DNA of 64,000 bases from Fulvivirga ulvae (lineage in GTDB: Bacteria; Bacteroidota; Bacteroidia; Cytophagales; Cyclobacteriaceae), in contig NZ_CP089981.1 in assembly GCF_021389975.1 (NCBI RefSeq), forward strand, positions 2,691,501 through 2,755,500. Direction: 5' to 3'. Position numbers and translations under genes: made by a program. Below are positions 18,999 through 26,880 of the stretch, piece by piece. Every line of letters begins with the position of its first letter. The stretch's first letter is position 1. The notes beneath the pieces are model-generated. The model searched no databases. It was not told the origin of the DNA and was given only the letters and a program-made list of their open reading frames with translations.

Positions 18999-19040
18999 CA
19001 GTCCGATTTTTGGAACAGAGACTTTTTAGCGATAGAAATC

Positions 19041-19394
19041 ATGAACGATATTATCAAATCATTGGAAGCAGAAAACAACGAGAGAAGAGCTTCATTCCCT
19101 TCTTTCAAGGCTGGAGATACTGTTAACGTACACGTAAAAATTACTGAGGGTAACAAAGAAAGGATCCAGCAATTCCAGGGTACAGTAATACAAAGGAGAC
19201 ATCCAAATTCTAACGGTGAGACGTTCACAGTAAGAAAGGTTTCCAATGGTATTGGTATCGAAAGAATATTCCCTATTTTATCACCTAGTATCGAAAAAAT
19301 TGATGTGGTGAGAAGAGGTAAAGTAAGAAGAGCAAGGCTTTATTACCTGAGAGGAAGACAAGGTAAAGCAGCAAGGATCAAAGAGAAATTGTAA
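19041..19394 (+). CDS. rplS: 50S ribosomal protein L19
   Basis: From ATG 19041 the product has 117 residues with the bL19 pattern: an N-terminal helix (MNDIIKSLEAE), FKAGDTVNVHVKI, REGNK-type loop, FQGTVIQRR and the basic C-terminal RRGKVRRARLYYLRGRQGKAARIKEKL-type end. An in-frame TTG at 18996 would add 15 residues but overlaps the promoter, so the ATG is preferred. L19 sits at the 30S-50S interface. It is monocistronic here, ended by a bidirectional terminator. Confidence 0.96.
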   Translation: MNDIIKSLEAENNERRASFPSFKAGDTVNVHVKITEGNKERIQQFQGTVIQRRHPNSNGETFTVRKVSNGIGIERIFPILSPSIEKIDVVRRGKVRRARLYYLRGRQGKAARIKEKL

Positions 19395-19417
19395 TCCCTT
19401 CTACTTAGTTAATGAAT

Positions 19418-19450
19418 AAAAAAAGATCGTCAATTTGACGATCTTTTTTT
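19418..19450. terminator. Bidirectional terminator between rplS and fbaA
   Basis: GATCGTC-AATTT-GACGATC with A7 on one side and T7 on the other, so it works for both convergent genes. Confidence 0.9.
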
Positions 19451-19471
19451 ATTTAAAGGTTTGTAAGCGTT

Positions 19472-20545
19472 TTAGTTAAGCGTATCAATGTTATTAAGGT
19501 CCTCGCAGGCCTTTTTCAAGCGTGCTTTAAATGTCTCCTCACCTTTACGAAGCCAAACACGAGGGTCATAGTACTTTTTGTTAGGAACGTCGTCGCCTTC
19601 AGGGTTTCCTATTTGTCCTTGCAGATACCCTTCATTAGACTGATAGTATTGGCGGATGCCGTCCCAATATGCCCATTGCAGGTCCGTGTCAATATTCATT
19701 TTGATAACTCCGTATGAAATACCTTCTCTGATTTCTTCCACTGTAGAGCCTGAACCTCCATGGAATACGAAATCAACTGGTTTTTCGCTGGTATTGTATT
19801 TTTTCTGAATATAGTCTTGCGAATTTTTTAGGATAACAGGTGTCAACTTTACATTGCCGGGTTTATACACGCCATGAACATTTCCAAATGCGGCGGCTAT
19901 GGTAAATTTATCGCTGACTTTTCTTAATTCTTCATATGCATAGGCCACCTCTTCAGGCTGCGTATACAATTTAGAACTGTCTATTCCTGTATTATCAACA
20001 CCGTCTTCTTCACCACCGGTAACTCCAAGCTCAATTTCCAGAGTCATGTCCATTTTGCTCATGCGTTCGAGGTATCGTTTACAGATTTCAATGTTCTCTT
20101 CCAATGACTCTTCTGAAAGGTCAATCATGTGAGAGCTGTATAGTGACTTGCCATGTACCTTATAAAAGTCCTCGCCGGCAGTTAGCATACCATCAATCCA
20201 TGGCAGAAGCTTTTTCGCGGCATGATCGGTATGGAGTATTACTCTTGCACCATATTGCTCGGCAAGCATATGAACATGGTGTGCGCCAGAAACGGCTCCG
20301 GCAATAGCTGCTTTTTGGTCTGTATTAGACAGCCCTTTGCCGGCATAGAAGCTCGCACCTCCGTTAGAAAACTGGATAATAATCGGAGAATTCAATTCGC
20401 TGGCGGTCTCCATTACTGCATTAACAGAGTTTGTGCCGACTACGTTTACCGCGGGAAGGGCGAATTGCTTTTCTTTTGCAAACTGGAAAAGTTTCTGAAC
20501 ATCATCACCGGTCAAGACTCCGGCTTTAAATTGTGAAGCGGACAT
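19472..20545 (-). CDS. fbaA: Class II fructose-bisphosphate aldolase
   Basis: The 357-residue protein is a class IIA aldolase: FALPAVNVVGTNSVNAV, the substrate loop QFSNGGASFYAGKG, the zinc-binding HTDHAAKKLLPW, the second ligand region LEIELGVTGGEEDG, FVFHGGSGS and NIDTDLQWA. It cleaves fructose-1,6-bisphosphate in glycolysis and makes it in gluconeogenesis, using Zn2+. It is a single-gene unit facing rplS; a TTTATTTGCA element about 50 bp upstream may be its promoter. Key residues are present and the length is normal. Confidence 0.96.
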   Translation of the reverse strand: MSASQFKAGVLTGDDVQKLFQFAKEKQFALPAVNVVGTNSVNAVMETASELNSPIIIQFSNGGASFYAGKGLSNTDQKAAIAGAVSGAHHVHMLAEQYGARVILHTDHAAKKLLPWIDGMLTAGEDFYKVHGKSLYSSHMIDLSEESLEENIEICKRYLERMSKMDMTLEIELGVTGGEEDGVDNTGIDSSKLYTQPEEVAYAYEELRKVSDKFTIAAAFGNVHGVYKPGNVKLTPVILKNSQDYIQKKYNTSEKPVDFVFHGGSGSTVEEIREGISYGVIKMNIDTDLQWAYWDGIRQYYQSNEGYLQGQIGNPEGDDVPNKKYYDPRVWLRKGEETFKARLKKACEDLNNIDTLN

Positions 20546-20595
20546 TTTTTATTCTTTTATAGGTTAGATAATAATAATTAGCTTTAAAAGCCTTG

Positions 20596-20603
20596 CAAAT
20601 AAA
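20596..20603 (-). promoter_or_regulatory. Possible -7 element of fbaA
   Basis: Minus-strand TTTATTTG, one mismatch to TAnnTTTG, followed by CA as in other promoters of this window. Weak support. Confidence 0.3.
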
Positions 20604-20640
20604 CTAAATAATTCAAGTTGGTCACATTCTTAAGGCTAAT

Positions 20641-20672
20641 TTTTGAAAGCTGACCGATACTGTAGATATTTG
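20641..20672 (+). promoter_or_regulatory. Candidate accD promoter
   Basis: TTTTG (-33) at 20641-20645, 19-bp spacer, then GATATTTG (-7, one mismatch) followed by CAATG. The spacing fits the Bacteroidota consensus; the leader would be about 60 nt. Confidence 0.45.
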
Positions 20673-20740
20673 CAATGATTATATTACTTATATTGACTAG
20701 TCATATCCTGTAAAGGATTGATACATATAAAATTAACCTA

Positions 20741-21580
20741 ATGAGCTGGTTCAAAAGAAAAGACAAAGGTATTCAAACTCCGACAGAAGCTAAAAAAGAG
20801 GCTCCTGATGGGCTTTGGTTTAAGACTCCAAGTGGCAAAATTGTTCACACCAGAGAGTTGAAAAATAATGCATATGTAAGCCCGGAAGATGGCTACCATG
20901 CAAGAATAGGATCCAGAGAGTATTTTGAAATACTTTTTGACAACAACAAATTTACCGAGCTTGATCCTGAAATGGAATCTGCCGATCCGCTTAAATTTAC
21001 AGATAGCAAGCCCTACCCTGATAGAATAAAGGCAACTCAATCCAAAACTGACCTTAAGGATGCTGTTCGTACTGCATACGGCAAGCTTAACGGGATCGAC
21101 ATCACTATTGCCTGTATGGATTTTAATTTTATTGGAGGTTCTATGGGTTCAGTAGTGGGCGAGAAGATTGCTCGGGCTATTGACCATTCTCTTAAGGAAA
21201 AGATTGCATTTTTGATGATTTCCAAATCGGGAGGCGCCAGAATGATGGAGGCAGGCCTGTCATTAATGCAGATGGCAAAGACTTCAGCGAAACTTGCACT
21301 GCTTAGCGAAGAGAAAATACCATATATTTCATTGCTTACCGACCCTACAACCGGTGGAGTAACAGCCTCTTATGCCATGTTGGGTGACTTCAATATAGCC
21401 GAACCAGGTGCTTTGATTGGTTTTGCGGGACCGAGGGTGATCAGGGAGACCATTGGCAAGGACCTGCCTAAGGGTTTTCAAAGTGCAGAATTTGTTCTGG
21501 AGCACGGATTCCTGGATTTTATTGTGGACAGAAGAAATTTGAAAAGCAAACTTGCTATTTTGCTTAAAATGCTTCAATAG
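20741..21580 (+). CDS. accD: Acetyl-CoA carboxylase carboxyltransferase subunit beta, zinc-ribbon cysteines replaced
   Basis: The 279-residue protein is AccD throughout: MSWFKRKDKGIQTP start, crotonase-type carboxyltransferase core with GGSMGSVVGEKIARAID, MISKSGGARMMEAGLSLMQMAK, LTDPTTGGVTASYAMLGD and FAGPRVIRETIGKDLP. It transfers the carboxyl group from biotin to acetyl-CoA with AccA in fatty-acid synthesis. The N-terminal ribbon that normally carries CxxC...CxxC instead reads T29-P-S-G32 and S47-P-E-D50, so all four zinc-binding cysteines are gone while the surrounding pattern is kept. It is monocistronic, ended by a strong terminator. Confidence 0.96.
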   Translation: MSWFKRKDKGIQTPTEAKKEAPDGLWFKTPSGKIVHTRELKNNAYVSPEDGYHARIGSREYFEILFDNNKFTELDPEMESADPLKFTDSKPYPDRIKATQSKTDLKDAVRTAYGKLNGIDITIACMDFNFIGGSMGSVVGEKIARAIDHSLKEKIAFLMISKSGGARMMEAGLSLMQMAKTSAKLALLSEEKIPYISLLTDPTTGGVTASYAMLGDFNIAEPGALIGFAGPRVIRETIGKDLPKGFQSAEFVLEHGFLDFIVDRRNLKSKLAILLKMLQ

Positions 21581-21608
21581 AAATTTGTATAAAATTATAG
21601 ATTTGAGG

Positions 21609-21642
21609 ATCTCAGTTAGCGTACGCTGGCTGAGATTTTTTG
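21609..21642 (+). terminator. accD terminator
   Basis: ATCTCAGTTAGC pairs with GCTGGCTGAGAT (two G-U pairs) around GTAC, followed by a T-run, 28 bp after the accD stop. Confidence 0.9.
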
Positions 21643-21767
21643 TTTAATAGGTTTCTTTTATGGTGGGTAAGAGCTGTTATATGTCTTCTTATAAACGCTG
21701 TTGATAGTTTATTTGTAACTTATAGTATTGAAATCGGGTAATTATATTTACTCTAAAGATTAATGCC

Positions 21768-24203
21768 ATGGTTCGTAACTATATTAAAATAGCTCTGAGA
21801 AGCCTGCTAAAGAATAAGATATACACTTTCATAAATGTAGCAGGACTGTCTATCGGTGTTGCAAGTTGTCTTATGATTGTAATAAATGTTCAGGATGAGC
21901 TCTCCTATGACGATTTTCATAAGGATTCAGACCAGATCTACAAATTTGTATTGGAAAGGCTCTATCCTGATCATAAAACCAACTATGCGGTTACACCTCA
22001 CTCTTTTTCCGATGTATTGGTAAGTGATTTTCCTGAAGTTATTAACGCCACGCGGGTATTTGGAGGTGCTAATAACCCAATAATAGTTCGGTATAGTGAT
22101 GACGCTGGCAATGAGAAGGTTTTCGAAGAAAATAACTTTATAGCAGCAGATTCCACCTTCTTTGATCTGTTTAGTTTCCGCGCAATCAAGGGTGATCTTA
22201 ATAAGGCGCTTTCCCTGCCTCAGAGTGTAGTGATTACGCGGGATATAGAGGCTAAGTATTTTGGCGAATCGGACCCTTTGGGAAAAACTCTAAATACGGA
22301 TTTTGGCGAATTTTTGGTGACTGGTGTGATCGAAAACATACCAGAGAACTCACACCTGACATTTGATTTTGTTACATCTTTGAGGAGCCTTCCTTTTATA
22401 TTTCAAAATGAAAATTTTGTCTCATTTACCACTCACACTTATTTGAAACTCAAGCCTGAAACTTCTGCAGTGCAGTTGGAAAGTAAATTTCCCGGAATGG
22501 TAAAACGCTACGCCGCCCCACAAATAGAAAGTAATCTCAATATGAGCTACGAACAATATGTCAGCGCTGGTAATGGCTATAATTATACGCTTATTCCACT
22601 TGAGGATATTCATCTGCATCCTATAGAATATCAAGGGGAGTTTGCAGCAGGTGGTAATATCTATGATATTTATGTCTTCACTTCCATTGCTTTGTTAATA
22701 CTCATTATTGCATGTATAAACTTTATGAATTTATCTACAGCAAGATCGACAGAACGAGCTAAGGAAGTTGGTATTCGGAAGACCCTTGGATCCGCCCGGG
22801 GTCAATTAATAGGCCAGTTTATCACGGAGTCGGTCATTATCGCGCTTGCTGCCACTGTTATGGCGTTGGTTTTGGTTTATCTGGCACTTCCGTACTTCAA
22901 TACGTTATTAGAAAAGAATCTTGTTTTGGAGATTAGTTCCGCAAACGTACTTGTGGTTCTATTATTTGCCATCATGGTTGGGCTTCTGGCTGGCACGTAC
23001 CCCGCTTTTGTCCTGTCGGGATTCAATCCGGTGAGGGTGCTTAAGGGAAACATCTTAACCAATAAGAACACTGCATGGTTTAGAAATGGCTTGGTTGTGT
23101 TTCAGTTTGCCATCTCTATTTTTTTGATAGCAGGAACGCTGATTGTATGGGATCAGCTAACTTATATAAAAAGTAAGGATCTGGGGTTTGACAAGGACCG
23201 GGTGATGATTTTGGAGCGGGCTAACATTCTTGATACTCAGCAAAAAACATTTATGGATGAGCTTCGAGACCTTCCGCAGGTTTTATCGGTGGGTGGGTCA
23301 GGATCTCTGCCTGTAAATCAGTACTTCGGCATTCAGTTTATGCCTCCCGGAGCCTCTGAAGTGCTTACGGTTAATGCAATGCAACTGGATGATCATTACA
23401 GTGAAACAATGGGGTTTGAAATTGTTCAGGGGCGCGGATTTTCAGAAAATTTCAACGACTCATTATCGGTGGTTGTCAATGAGCGGACGGCTGAACTTCT
23501 TGGAGAAAACCCTATTGGTATGAAGCTAACGAATACAGTACCTGGAGATACTCCCTTAATTAGAAAGTTTGAGGTGATTGGAGTCGTTCGTAATTTTCAT
23601 TATATGACACTCAGGGATGCAATAAGCCCTTTCGTGCTTATGAGCGATGAGAATGGTCTCAATAACGTAGCGTTCATATCGATACGCATCAGAGAAGGAG
23701 AACTCTCGGAAACCATAGCGGCTATTGAGAGTAAATGGCAGGAGTTTGTTCCCCAGGAGCCGTTTAAATATTCATTTTTGAACGAGGAGTTAACCAAACA
23801 GTACAAAAATGAAGCAAGCTCAGGCAGCGTGCTTGGCCTGTTTTCAGTTTTGGCAATAATTATTGCATGCGTCGGTTTATTTGGGCTGGCGTCTTATATG
23901 GCAGGTTTACGTACTAAAGAGATAGGTGTGAGGAAAGTAATGGGAGCTTCTGCTGCGAGTGTGGTGCTGCTTCTGTCGAAGGATTTTAGCAAGCTTATCG
24001 TTCTGGCTATGTTCGTGGCTGTTCCTGTAGTCTGGTATTTTATGACCCAGTGGCTGGAGGCTTTTGCATATAAAACTTCCATTGGAGCTGATGTGTTTAT
24101 TATATCTGGCCTCTCGGCATTGATTGTTGCCTGGCTTACAACAAGCTATCAGGCTATAAAGGCAGCTACTGTTAATCCTGTTAAGTCACTAAGGAGTGAG
24201 TAA
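21768..24203 (+). CDS. ABC transporter permease, MacB/FtsX type with two FtsX modules
   Basis: The 811-residue protein has an N-terminal helix (MVRNYIKIALRSLLKNKIYTFINVAGLSIGV), a periplasmic MacB core, three helices of the first FtsX module (about 300-450; ARSTERAKEVGIRKTLGS), a second core, and a second FtsX module at the C-terminus (LRTKEIGVRKVMGAS; ending NPVKSLRSE). This tandem form is frequent in Bacteroidota. No ATPase gene is adjacent, so it must use a partner encoded elsewhere. Such permeases act as mechanotransmitters for export of lipoproteins, peptides or drugs; the substrate is unknown. It converges on the small secreted-protein gene. Confidence 0.92.
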   Translation: MVRNYIKIALRSLLKNKIYTFINVAGLSIGVASCLMIVINVQDELSYDDFHKDSDQIYKFVLERLYPDHKTNYAVTPHSFSDVLVSDFPEVINATRVFGGANNPIIVRYSDDAGNEKVFEENNFIAADSTFFDLFSFRAIKGDLNKALSLPQSVVITRDIEAKYFGESDPLGKTLNTDFGEFLVTGVIENIPENSHLTFDFVTSLRSLPFIFQNENFVSFTTHTYLKLKPETSAVQLESKFPGMVKRYAAPQIESNLNMSYEQYVSAGNGYNYTLIPLEDIHLHPIEYQGEFAAGGNIYDIYVFTSIALLILIIACINFMNLSTARSTERAKEVGIRKTLGSARGQLIGQFITESVIIALAATVMALVLVYLALPYFNTLLEKNLVLEISSANVLVVLLFAIMVGLLAGTYPAFVLSGFNPVRVLKGNILTNKNTAWFRNGLVVFQFAISIFLIAGTLIVWDQLTYIKSKDLGFDKDRVMILERANILDTQQKTFMDELRDLPQVLSVGGSGSLPVNQYFGIQFMPPGASEVLTVNAMQLDDHYSETMGFEIVQGRGFSENFNDSLSVVVNERTAELLGENPIGMKLTNTVPGDTPLIRKFEVIGVVRNFHYMTLRDAISPFVLMSDENGLNNVAFISIRIREGELSETIAAIESKWQEFVPQEPFKYSFLNEELTKQYKNEASSGSVLGLFSVLAIIIACVGLFGLASYMAGLRTKEIGVRKVMGASAASVVLLLSKDFSKLIVLAMFVAVPVVWYFMTQWLEAFAYKTSIGADVFIISGLSALIVAWLTTSYQAIKAATVNPVKSLRSE

Positions 24204-24240
24204 CTGTTTCTGGCCATAGACAGAAGCAGTCACTCTAATT
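24198..24240. terminator. Bidirectional hairpin after the FtsX-type permease
   Basis: GAGTAACTGTTTCTG pairs with CAGAAGCAGTCACTC (one mismatch, one wobble), loop of 8, followed by TAATTTT. The stem includes the permease stop codon; it separates two convergent genes. Confidence 0.6.
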
Positions 24241-24244
24241 TTGC

Positions 24245-24742
24245 TTAGGGCAGGGATTTTAAGTTTAAAGCCCTGGATATTTCTTCAGCCAAATCTTCAT
24301 CTTCATTATCAGTGATATTGATGGTTATCAAATACCTGCCGTTAATTCCGAGAATAAGCGTAGATTCCTTGTCGGCTTTGTTGTAGCTGAACCAGCCATT
24401 CATACCATTAATAGTAACACTGTGTGCCTTCTGCTCTTCATCTTCATAAGCCATATTGCCAGTCCACGCCATAGTGGTGCCCTGATAAATAGAGGCGGCG
24501 CCCCTATAGTCCATGATCGTAATTGTCAAAAAGGAATCTCCTTTGCTATATTCCCTCATAGCTGAAGAGTACGACATTTCATTCATTTCAAACATATTAC
24601 CGTCAGGGTCACCTTCGGCAGTAAAGCCTGCCAGTGATTCCGGTAAATGTTTTTGTAATTCCTTATAATGAACTGCCTTGTCTTGTGCATAAAGTACAGT
24701 TCCAGACAGCAAAATGATGAGATTAAGTAAGGTTTTCTTCAT
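24245..24742 (-). CDS. Small secreted protein of unknown function
   Basis: From ATG 24742 the product has 165 residues with a clear signal peptide (MKKTLLNLIILLSGTVLYAQ). An in-frame start 24 bp upstream would place a polar extension before it and is not preferred. The mature part is acidic with alternating hydrophobics (SFLTITIMDYRGA; STLILGINGRYLITINITDNED), suggesting a compact alpha-beta fold. The layout resembles small periplasmic quorum/stress proteins of unknown role. I do not recognise the family. It is followed by no partner; hemE lies 70 bp upstream on the same strand, so the two could share a transcript. Confidence 0.75.
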   Translation of the reverse strand: MKKTLLNLIILLSGTVLYAQDKAVHYKELQKHLPESLAGFTAEGDPDGNMFEMNEMSYSSAMREYSKGDSFLTITIMDYRGAASIYQGTTMAWTGNMAYEDEEQKAHSVTINGMNGWFSYNKADKESTLILGINGRYLITINITDNEDEDLAEEISRALNLKSLP

Positions 24743-24812
24743 GATTTTATAATTAACTAAAGACAAGTTAATCTTATTTTATTAAAAAGTATCAGGAAGA
24801 AAGAGAATAAAT

Positions 24813-25847
24813 TTAACGAATTTTTGTACTATATTCTTTTACAGTATCTACAAATAGTCTCACCTTTCCGGGGTCGGTATCGGGATATACTCCATGACCC
24901 AGATTGGCAATATGTCGTTGAGGGCCGAATTCATTCAGCATGGTTTTTACGGCTTCTTGTATACGTGATTCATCTGCATATAACACGCATGGGTCCAGAT
25001 TGCCCTGCACCGTTTTATTTTCCCCTAACAGCTGTCTCGATTCTTTGATGTCCATACACCAATCCAGGCCTACTGTGTTACAGTTAATTTGGCTGAGCAA
25101 TTTTCTTGCAAAATAGGCGTCTTTGGCAAATACAGTTTTTGGTACTTCTGTAATAGCATCACAGATTTGACTTATGTATTTAAGGCTGAACTGCTCATAT
25201 TGTACGGGTGATAGTATACCGGCCCATGAATCAAATATCTGAACCAGATCAGCACCAGCTGCTATTTGTGCTTTTAGGTAATTAATGGTGCTGTCAGTTA
25301 TCATTTGCAGTAGTTGGTGGGCCATATTAGGATCGGTGTAAAGCATGGCTCGTGCTTTAGAGAAAGTTTTGCTGCCACTTCCTTCTACCATATAAGCGAA
25401 TATAGTCCATGGTGCGCCTGCAAATCCTATTATCGGAACTCTTCCGTGTAGTTCTCTTTTGGTTATTTTAATGGCCTCCAATGTGTAACTGATATCATCG
25501 GCCCCGGCAACTTTTATTTTCTTCAGATCAGCTGCCGATTTTATGGTGGAAGGGAAGCGTGGACCCTTCTTTTCAATCATTTCATAGGGAAGTCCCATAG
25601 CTTCCGGGATAACCAGAATATCTGAAAATATAATGGCAGCATCAACCCCAAGAATGTCAACCGGTTGAATAGTAACCTCGGCAGCCAGTTCGGGGGTTTC
25701 TACCAACTCTTTAAATCCGGATAAGGAGTTTCTTACAGCTCGGTATTCTGGTAATATTCGTCCGGCCTGACGCATGAGCCATACAGGAGTACGCTCTGTT
25801 TTTTCGCCTTTGATTGTGCGAAGAATAAGGTCATTTTTTAAATGCAT
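24813..25847 (-). CDS. hemE: Uroporphyrinogen decarboxylase
   Basis: From ATG 25847 the product has 344 residues with the HemE signatures RTPVWLMRQAGR (arginines binding the propionates), catalytic Asp in ILVIPEAMG/ FSDIL, GFAGAPWT and QIFDSWAG, and GNLDPCVLYA near the end. It decarboxylates the four acetate side chains of uroporphyrinogen III in haem synthesis. A TTG two codons upstream (25853) overlaps a TATCTTTG promoter element and is not preferred. The promoter lies so close to the ATG that the mRNA may have almost no leader. Confidence 0.95.
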   Translation of the reverse strand: MHLKNDLILRTIKGEKTERTPVWLMRQAGRILPEYRAVRNSLSGFKELVETPELAAEVTIQPVDILGVDAAIIFSDILVIPEAMGLPYEMIEKKGPRFPSTIKSAADLKKIKVAGADDISYTLEAIKITKRELHGRVPIIGFAGAPWTIFAYMVEGSGSKTFSKARAMLYTDPNMAHQLLQMITDSTINYLKAQIAAGADLVQIFDSWAGILSPVQYEQFSLKYISQICDAITEVPKTVFAKDAYFARKLLSQINCNTVGLDWCMDIKESRQLLGENKTVQGNLDPCVLYADESRIQEAVKTMLNEFGPQRHIANLGHGVYPDTDPGKVRLFVDTVKEYSTKIR

Positions 25848-25850
25848 GCA

Positions 25851-25858
25851 CAAAGATA
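25851..25858 (-). promoter_or_regulatory. Candidate -7 element abutting the hemE start
   Basis: Minus-strand TATCTTTG ends 3 bases before the hemE ATG, so transcription would begin at or within the start codon. A T-run lies at the -33 position; no true TTG. Confidence 0.4.
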
Positions 25859-25944
25859 CTGCTACAGATAACTAATAAAAATATGGACTATTTTTTTGTC
25901 AAACTGTTTTTCTGGAAATTTGTTGAAAACCAAACACCGACGTT

Positions 25945-26835
25945 TTGAAACACCTGATTTTTACATGTATTGTCTTCTCATTTTTAGCCCTGTCTTCTAT
26001 CAACTGCAATAGTATTACAAATACTGCTCCTGATAGTGTTTATATGGATTATGACCACCACAAGGTTCCGTATAAGCTGTATGCGCCAGATGAAAAATAT
26101 TCTCTTCATTACGATCTTGAGGAAATTTCAGGCCTTGCCCTTCTGAATAACGAACGTCTTGTGGCTGTAGAAGATGAGCGGGGTTACGTCTATGTACTAA
26201 AGGCACAAAACGGAGAGGTTGAACGTAAAATAAAGTTTGCAAAAGGAGGAGATTACGAAGGTGTTGAAGTAGTTGGCAATTATGTATATGTGGTAAAAAG
26301 CAACGGCGATATTTTTTCATTCCAAATTTCTGATGCTGAAGAAGTAAAGGCCGATGAAACAGATACCGACCTTTCCTCTAGCAATAATATTGAAGGACTG
26401 GGGGTTTTGGACGGTAAGTTGTTGATTGCCTGCAAGGGTAAGGGGGAAATCAATGATAAAAAAGTTAAGGGTAAAGCTGTATATGAATATATTATCGAAG
26501 AAAAGAAAATAGCCAATGAGCCACTTTTTCATATCGAAGAAGAACAGATTGAAGCTTTTATTAAAAAGAGAAAATTTTTTAACAAAATACACGGATTTGA
26601 CCCATCTGCCATCGCTGTTCACCCGTTGAATTCCGATATATACTGGCTTTCTGCCGACAAAGTGCTGGTGGTTTTGTCTCCTGATTTTAAGCTTAAAGAG
26701 GTTGTCCGGTTGGATGGTAATATTTACAGGCAGCTGGAAGGTATATGTTTTGCGCCGGATGGTACCATGTATCTTTCCAGCGAAGGAGATGGAGCCAGAG
26801 GTAAAATTTTTAAAATTAGTTATAAGTCTTATTAG
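25945..26835 (+). CDS. SdiA-regulated/phytase-esterase-like beta-propeller lipoprotein
   Basis: There is no ATG in frame before the mature protein, and an in-frame TGA lies at 25924-25926; TTG 25945 is the only start that gives a signal sequence (KHLIFTCIVFSFLALSSINC, lipobox SINC, Cys21). The 296 residues show repeated propeller blades (EISGLALLNNERLVAVEDERGYVYVL; YEGVEVVGNYVYVVKS; IEGLGVLDGKLLIACKG; AIAVHPLNSDIYWLS; LEGICFAPDGTMYLSSEGD), the pattern of the SdiA-regulated / phytase-like esterase family. No substrate is known. It precedes the phosphoesterase-barrel gene by 45 bp in the same direction, so a joint role at the outer membrane is plausible. Confidence 0.8.
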   Translation: MKHLIFTCIVFSFLALSSINCNSITNTAPDSVYMDYDHHKVPYKLYAPDEKYSLHYDLEEISGLALLNNERLVAVEDERGYVYVLKAQNGEVERKIKFAKGGDYEGVEVVGNYVYVVKSNGDIFSFQISDAEEVKADETDTDLSSSNNIEGLGVLDGKLLIACKGKGEINDKKVKGKAVYEYIIEEKKIANEPLFHIEEEQIEAFIKKRKFFNKIHGFDPSAIAVHPLNSDIYWLSADKVLVVLSPDFKLKEVVRLDGNIYRQLEGICFAPDGTMYLSSEGDGARGKIFKISYKSY

Positions 26836-26880
26836 AAGTTAAAATGGATTTGGCTAATTTTTAACTTCAACCGCACTTTT

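Larger units (their letters stand above)
18655..19040 (+). other. trmD-rplS spacer with hairpins and rplS promoter
   Basis: No coding sequence in 386 bp. The first part holds two hairpins sharing two bases (18688-18726 and 18725-18743, the latter followed by CTATTTTTG); the rest is AT-rich and ends in the rplS promoter and short leader. No long open frame with codon character is present. Confidence 0.6.
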
